This document shows positions 60,701-64,000 of a stretch of DNA of 64,000 nucleotides, piece after piece. Every line of letters starts with the position of its first letter. Positions within the stretch are counted from its first letter, which is position 1. This DNA comes from an uncultured Robiginitomaculum sp. (GTDB taxonomy: Bacteria > Pseudomonadota > Alphaproteobacteria > Caulobacterales > Maricaulaceae): positions 1-64,000 of the forward strand of contig CALLVD010000024.1 in NCBI GenBank assembly GCA_938010385.1, read 5' to 3'. Below the pieces are notes generated by a model, which worked only from the letters and a program-made list of their open reading frames with translations, made no database searches and was not told where the DNA came from. The position numbers and the translations under genes are program-made.

Positions 60701-62817
60701 CGCGCTATTCCCGTCGTCTGTCCGGCTTTAAGACGGAATATGCCGGCGAGCGTTTTGATCTGATTGCCTTTGCGGCCGAGACCAACCAAGGCTTTGCCAA
60801 AGACGAAATTCCGGCGGACGGGACAAGCGGCGTTTATCGCACAAGCTTCTCCCCCGTGCTCGGCGGAACAGAAACCATCACGATTGAAACCCGTGACCGC
60901 TTCAGAAGCGACGTTATTCTCGACAGCCGAATTATGCGCCGTCATTTGGACTATACGATCGACTATCTGACAGGCGATATTATTTTCCGCTTGCCGGTCG
61001 ACGGTACGGACGCGCAATTTAATCCGAACGTCATCGTTGTTGATTATGAAACGTCCGAGGATTCGGAGCGCAATCTGACCTATGGCGCCCGTGCGGCGGT
61101 CAAGTCTGCGGGCGGGAAACTGCGCGCCGGTGTGAACTATATCCACGAAGAAGGCCGCGCTGATCGCCCCGGCGGCGAGCAGGATGTGCTGGGCGTTGAT
61201 ATTGTTGCGCGCTTGTCGGAATCTACCGAAGTGCGGGCCGAATATGCCCTGTCAAAAGACAAGCAAGACAGCGGCGAGACCATCGACGCTGCGGCTTATC
61301 TGGCCGAGATTGTGCACACGTCTGATGATTTCTCTGCCCAAGCCTATATTCGCGAAGAAGAAGCCGGCTACGGCGTGGGTCAACAGGGCAGTAACACAAA
61401 CGGCATTCGCCGCTACGGCGTTGACGCGAGCTACGTTATTTCTGAAAATATTCAGGAAGACACCGGCCGCCGCCTTCTGCGCAATGTTGAGGGTCAGTCC
61501 TATGTTGAGCAAAGCCTGGCAACAGGCGCTAAGCGCACGCTGACAGAAATCAGCGTCACCCAAGACAGCGATGCCTTCGGCGGCGCGCTGGGCCTGCGTC
61601 ATGTCAAAGAAGACCTTACCGCCGGCGAGCAGCGCGAAAGCCTGCTGGCTATCGGCTCGGCCCGGTTCTCATCGCCTAAGCATGGCTTTACAGCCTCCGT
61701 CGCCCATGAGCAGCCTTTGGGCGGCGAGGATGAGTCAACTCTCTTCCCGCAGCGCACCACGCTGGGACTGGATAAGACCATCACAAGCAAAGCGGCTGTC
61801 AGCCTGCGCCATGAAGTTCTCGAAGGCCAAAATGCGGCCGGCGAAAACACAACGCTCGGCGTAACCTACAGCCCATGGATCGGTACGGACGTCTCTGCAC
61901 AGACTGACATGCTGACAGGGGATTCCGCCCGCCGCCTCGGCGCGACTGTCGGCGTTGACCAACAGTTTAAGCTAAGCGAAAAATGGAGCGCGTCTGCGGG
62001 CCTTGCTCAGCGTAAGATTTTAGACAATGTCGGCACAGCGATTGACGTTGTCCCCGATGACGCGATTGCGCCGATTGATATCAGCGAAGATTATATTACC
62101 GGCTATATGGGCGTCGGTTACCGCACGGCTGTCACCTCGGCATCTGCCCGTCTTGAGGCCCGCGATTCTCAAAGTTCTGAGACCTATATCGCAACGGCCG
62201 GCGTAGCGCGCGAGCTGTCAGAAGAGCTCTCCATTGCCGGCGCGGCGCGCAGCCAAGCGGTCAATTATAAGACGGACGGCACGGACGAGGCGCGCACGGA
62301 TATTCGCATCGGGACCGCTTGGCGTCCGCGCGGTGAAGGCATCGTTGTCTTTGACCGGTTTGATTTTAAACATGACCGCACGGCAGATAATGTCAGCACA
62401 ACAAAGCTGATCAATAATCTGACCGCAAATGTCATGGTCAATGATCGCACGCAAGTGACCGGCTATTGGGGAATCAAGCATGTTGAAACTGACATTGCCG
62501 ATGACCGCTACAGTAATTGGACCAATCTTCTGGGCGGTGAGCTGCGCTATGATGTAACCCCGCGCATTGATGTGGGTGTGCACGGCCAAATGATCAGCAC
62601 GGGCGAAACAACCTCTTATGCTTATGGCCCGTCAATCGGCGTGTCCCCGGCAGAGAATATGTGGATCAGCGTCGGTTATAATGTCGAAGGCTATAATGAT
62701 GATGATTTTGAAGCTGCCGAATACAGCCGCGACGGCCTTTATATCAAGCTGCGCCTGAAATTTGACCAAGAGAGTGCGGGTAAGCTCTTAAGAAAGATTT
62801 CACCGACCGGGCGTTAA
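57784..62817 (+). CDS. Large DUF11/CnaB-like/Ig-like protein with C-terminal beta-barrel
   Basis: A 1677-residue exported protein. A signal peptide ([12 protein letters not shown], cut before QNASS) is followed by an N-terminal beta-rich region, a DUF11 repeat (about 366-489; [31 protein letters not shown]), a CnaB/SdrD-like domain (about 500-575; [32 protein letters not shown]), an invasin-like Ig domain (about 741-849), then about 800 residues of alternating short strands typical of an outer-membrane barrel (ending [15 protein letters not shown]). GTG at 57784 is chosen because GGTGGGG precedes it; TTG or GTG upstream is possible. It likely sits in the outer membrane with surface domains. 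No known enzyme motif is visible. Confidence 0.87.
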   Translation: [1677 protein letters not shown]

Positions 62818-62846
62818 TCTCGGATATAACAGACAAGGTAGGGATA

Positions 62847-64000
62847 ATGCCTTTGGGATTGAAAACATTCAGATGCGCTGCGGCGATGGGAGTCGCTGCG
62901 GCCGCTGCCATACTTGCCCCTGCCGTGTCCGCGCAAACCGGCACGTATACGACAACGACCGGCGGCGCCATCGGCGACGCGGTGACGTGCGGAGTCGCAA
63001 ATTTGACCCGCACGATTAATGTCCCGGACAGTTTTATTGTGCAAGATTTGGACTTCGGCTTTCTGGCAGAACATGAATATCGCGGCGATATCCGCGTCGA
63101 GCTTTCTCATGGGGGCATCACCCGCCGCATTATCGAATCGGACTTTAACGGCCCCGGATCTTTGACGAATTATAATGTTCGCTTAAACGACGGCGCCGCC
63201 GATTTTATTTTAGGCTCAACCCATACAACGGGGGACGGCTTGGTCGCGCCGCCTTATGAAAATGATGTCAGGCCTGATGCAAGCCTGAACGCTTTTGCCG
63301 GACAAAACGCCGCCGGCCTTTGGACCTTTACAATTTGCGATAATTATAACGGTCTGGATTTCGGTAACTTTTTGCGCGCCGATCTGATTTTTACAGGCTC
63401 TACGGAAGCGGATTTGTCTCTGGATTTAACCCACACACCGGCAAGCCCGTCGCAAGGCACGAATGTGACCTTTACCGCGCAAATCACAAATAGCGGGCCG
63501 CTGGCCTCAACCGGCCGCAGCGCGCAGATTAACCTGCCGAGCGGATTTACATTTGTCTCTGCGACCGGCGGCGCAACCCATAGCGGCGGGGTCGTTACTT
63601 GGACGCCGGGAACAAGCTTGGCATCAGGCAGTTCCGAGAGCATTGCAATTACGGCGACAATGAACTTTACGGGCGACTATACTGCAACGGCGCAGATTAC
63701 AGCCCAAGATCAGGACGATCCCGACAGTACGCCGGCAAACGGTATTAACGGCGAAGATGATGACGCGACGCGCCCGGTGACGCCGGCCGTGACGCCGCCT
63801 CCCGCGCTCAGCTGCGGCGCCGCCGCAACCGTGCATGATTGGGACGTGAATGCATGGGCGGCCGGAGATTTAAGCAATTCTTACACAACGGACGGGGAAA
63901 CGATAAGCTGGGCTCTGACCGGGGCTACCGCGTCGCTTCAGCCTAATCCGGACGGCTCCGGAACGGCTTTGCCGGCGTTGTCGGATTATGACAGCGGCGG
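62847..64000 (+). CDS. Secreted P-domain and DUF11 protein, C-terminus cut by window edge
   Basis: About 384 residues are visible. A signal peptide (MGVAAAAAILAPAVSA, cut before QTGTY) is followed by a domain like the proprotein-convertase P-domain (IVQDLDFGFLAEHEYRGDIRVELSHGG, FAGQNAAGLWTFTICDNYNGLDFGNF), though no subtilisin protease precedes it. A DUF11-like repeat follows (ADLSLDLTHTPASPSQGTNVTFTAQITNSGPLAS) and then a new domain at the edge. Start ATG at 62847 is preceded by AAGGTAGGG. It lies 29 bases after the large OM protein gene, so it is probably co-transcribed. The remaining part is unseen. Confidence 0.82.
   Translation, partial: MPLGLKTFRCAAAMGVAAAAAILAPAVSAQTGTYTTTTGGAIGDAVTCGVANLTRTINVPDSFIVQDLDFGFLAEHEYRGDIRVELSHGGITRRIIESDFNGPGSLTNYNVRLNDGAADFILGSTHTTGDGLVAPPYENDVRPDASLNAFAGQNAAGLWTFTICDNYNGLDFGNFLRADLIFTGSTEADLSLDLTHTPASPSQGTNVTFTAQITNSGPLASTGRSAQINLPSGFTFVSATGGATHSGGVVTWTPGTSLASGSSESIAITATMNFTGDYTATAQITAQDQDDPDSTPANGINGEDDDATRPVTPAVTPPPALSCGAAATVHDWDVNAWAAGDLSNSYTTDGETISWALTGATASLQPNPDGSGTALPALSDYDSG

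Noticed and set aside
1-64000. CRISPR arrays, rRNA, tRNA and insertion sequences
   Set aside because: No regularly spaced repeats, no T-arm-like GGTTCGA patterns in tRNA context, no rRNA segments and no transposase gene were recognised on either strand.

Overview
The window is chromosomal DNA from an alphaproteobacterium. Evidence: an addB-addA pair next to tsaE, amgK and murU homologues; a rimP-nusA-YlxR/L7Ae-infB operon; HrcA/GrpE; a ChvI/ChvG two-component system followed by EIIA(Man) and HPr; an Entner-Doudoroff block; and a Tad/Cpa pilus locus. One CtrA-type TTAA-N7-TTAA box fits a Caulobacterales/Maricaulales-like lineage, but the sequence alone does not fix the genus. Genes are tightly packed, with many 1-4 base overlaps, and GTG/TTG starts are frequent. 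Both ends cut genes: addA at the left, and a secreted P-domain/DUF11 protein at the right.

Layout. 1-5.8 kb (minus): tsaE, amgK, murU, addB, addA (tRNA modification, cell-wall sugar salvage, recombination). 5.9-8.1 kb: a 2Fe-2S ferredoxin and a long-chain acyl-CoA ligase. 8.2-15.2 kb: gluconate and Entner-Doudoroff metabolism (gntK, gap; lacI; zwf, pgl, edd), with two matching LacI-type palindromes that probably tie it into one regulon. 15.4-17.5 kb: an AT-richer orphan gene for an exported 715-residue-class protein, flanked by imperfect repeats. 17.8-20.3 kb: a NifU-like scaffold protein, a membrane protein, rbfA and a ParDE toxin-antitoxin pair. 20.4-26.2 kb (minus): the rimP-nusA-ylxR-infB translation operon, with a terminator hairpin in its leader. 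26.2-28.0 kb: hrcA-grpE. 28.0-31.4 kb (minus): pstS-C-A-B. 31.5-35.9 kb: yraN, rsmI, an LpoA-like lipoprotein, hemW, rdgB. 36.0-39.4 kb: a DUF2975/Xre pair, hslV without hslU, an ATP-grasp protein, dapB. 39.5-43.8 kb: chvI, chvG, EIIA, HPr, a TonB_C-like lipoprotein, exoD.

43.8-54.0 kb (minus) is a contiguous Tad/Cpa operon in the order cpaB, cpaC, small lipoprotein, tadG, two tadE-type genes, a short cpaE, cpaF, tadB, tadC, tadD. No Flp pilin, prepilin peptidase or full-length CpaD is present. 54.2-64.0 kb (plus) codes for secreted proteins: two small ones, then, after about 1 kb of AT-rich non-coding DNA, an extremely acidic DUF11-type surface protein, a 1677-residue DUF11/CnaB-like/Ig-like/beta-barrel protein, and a P-domain plus DUF11 protein. 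The first two of these last three share a short module right after the signal peptide. This cluster is the best candidate in the window for a poorly described surface-assembly system.
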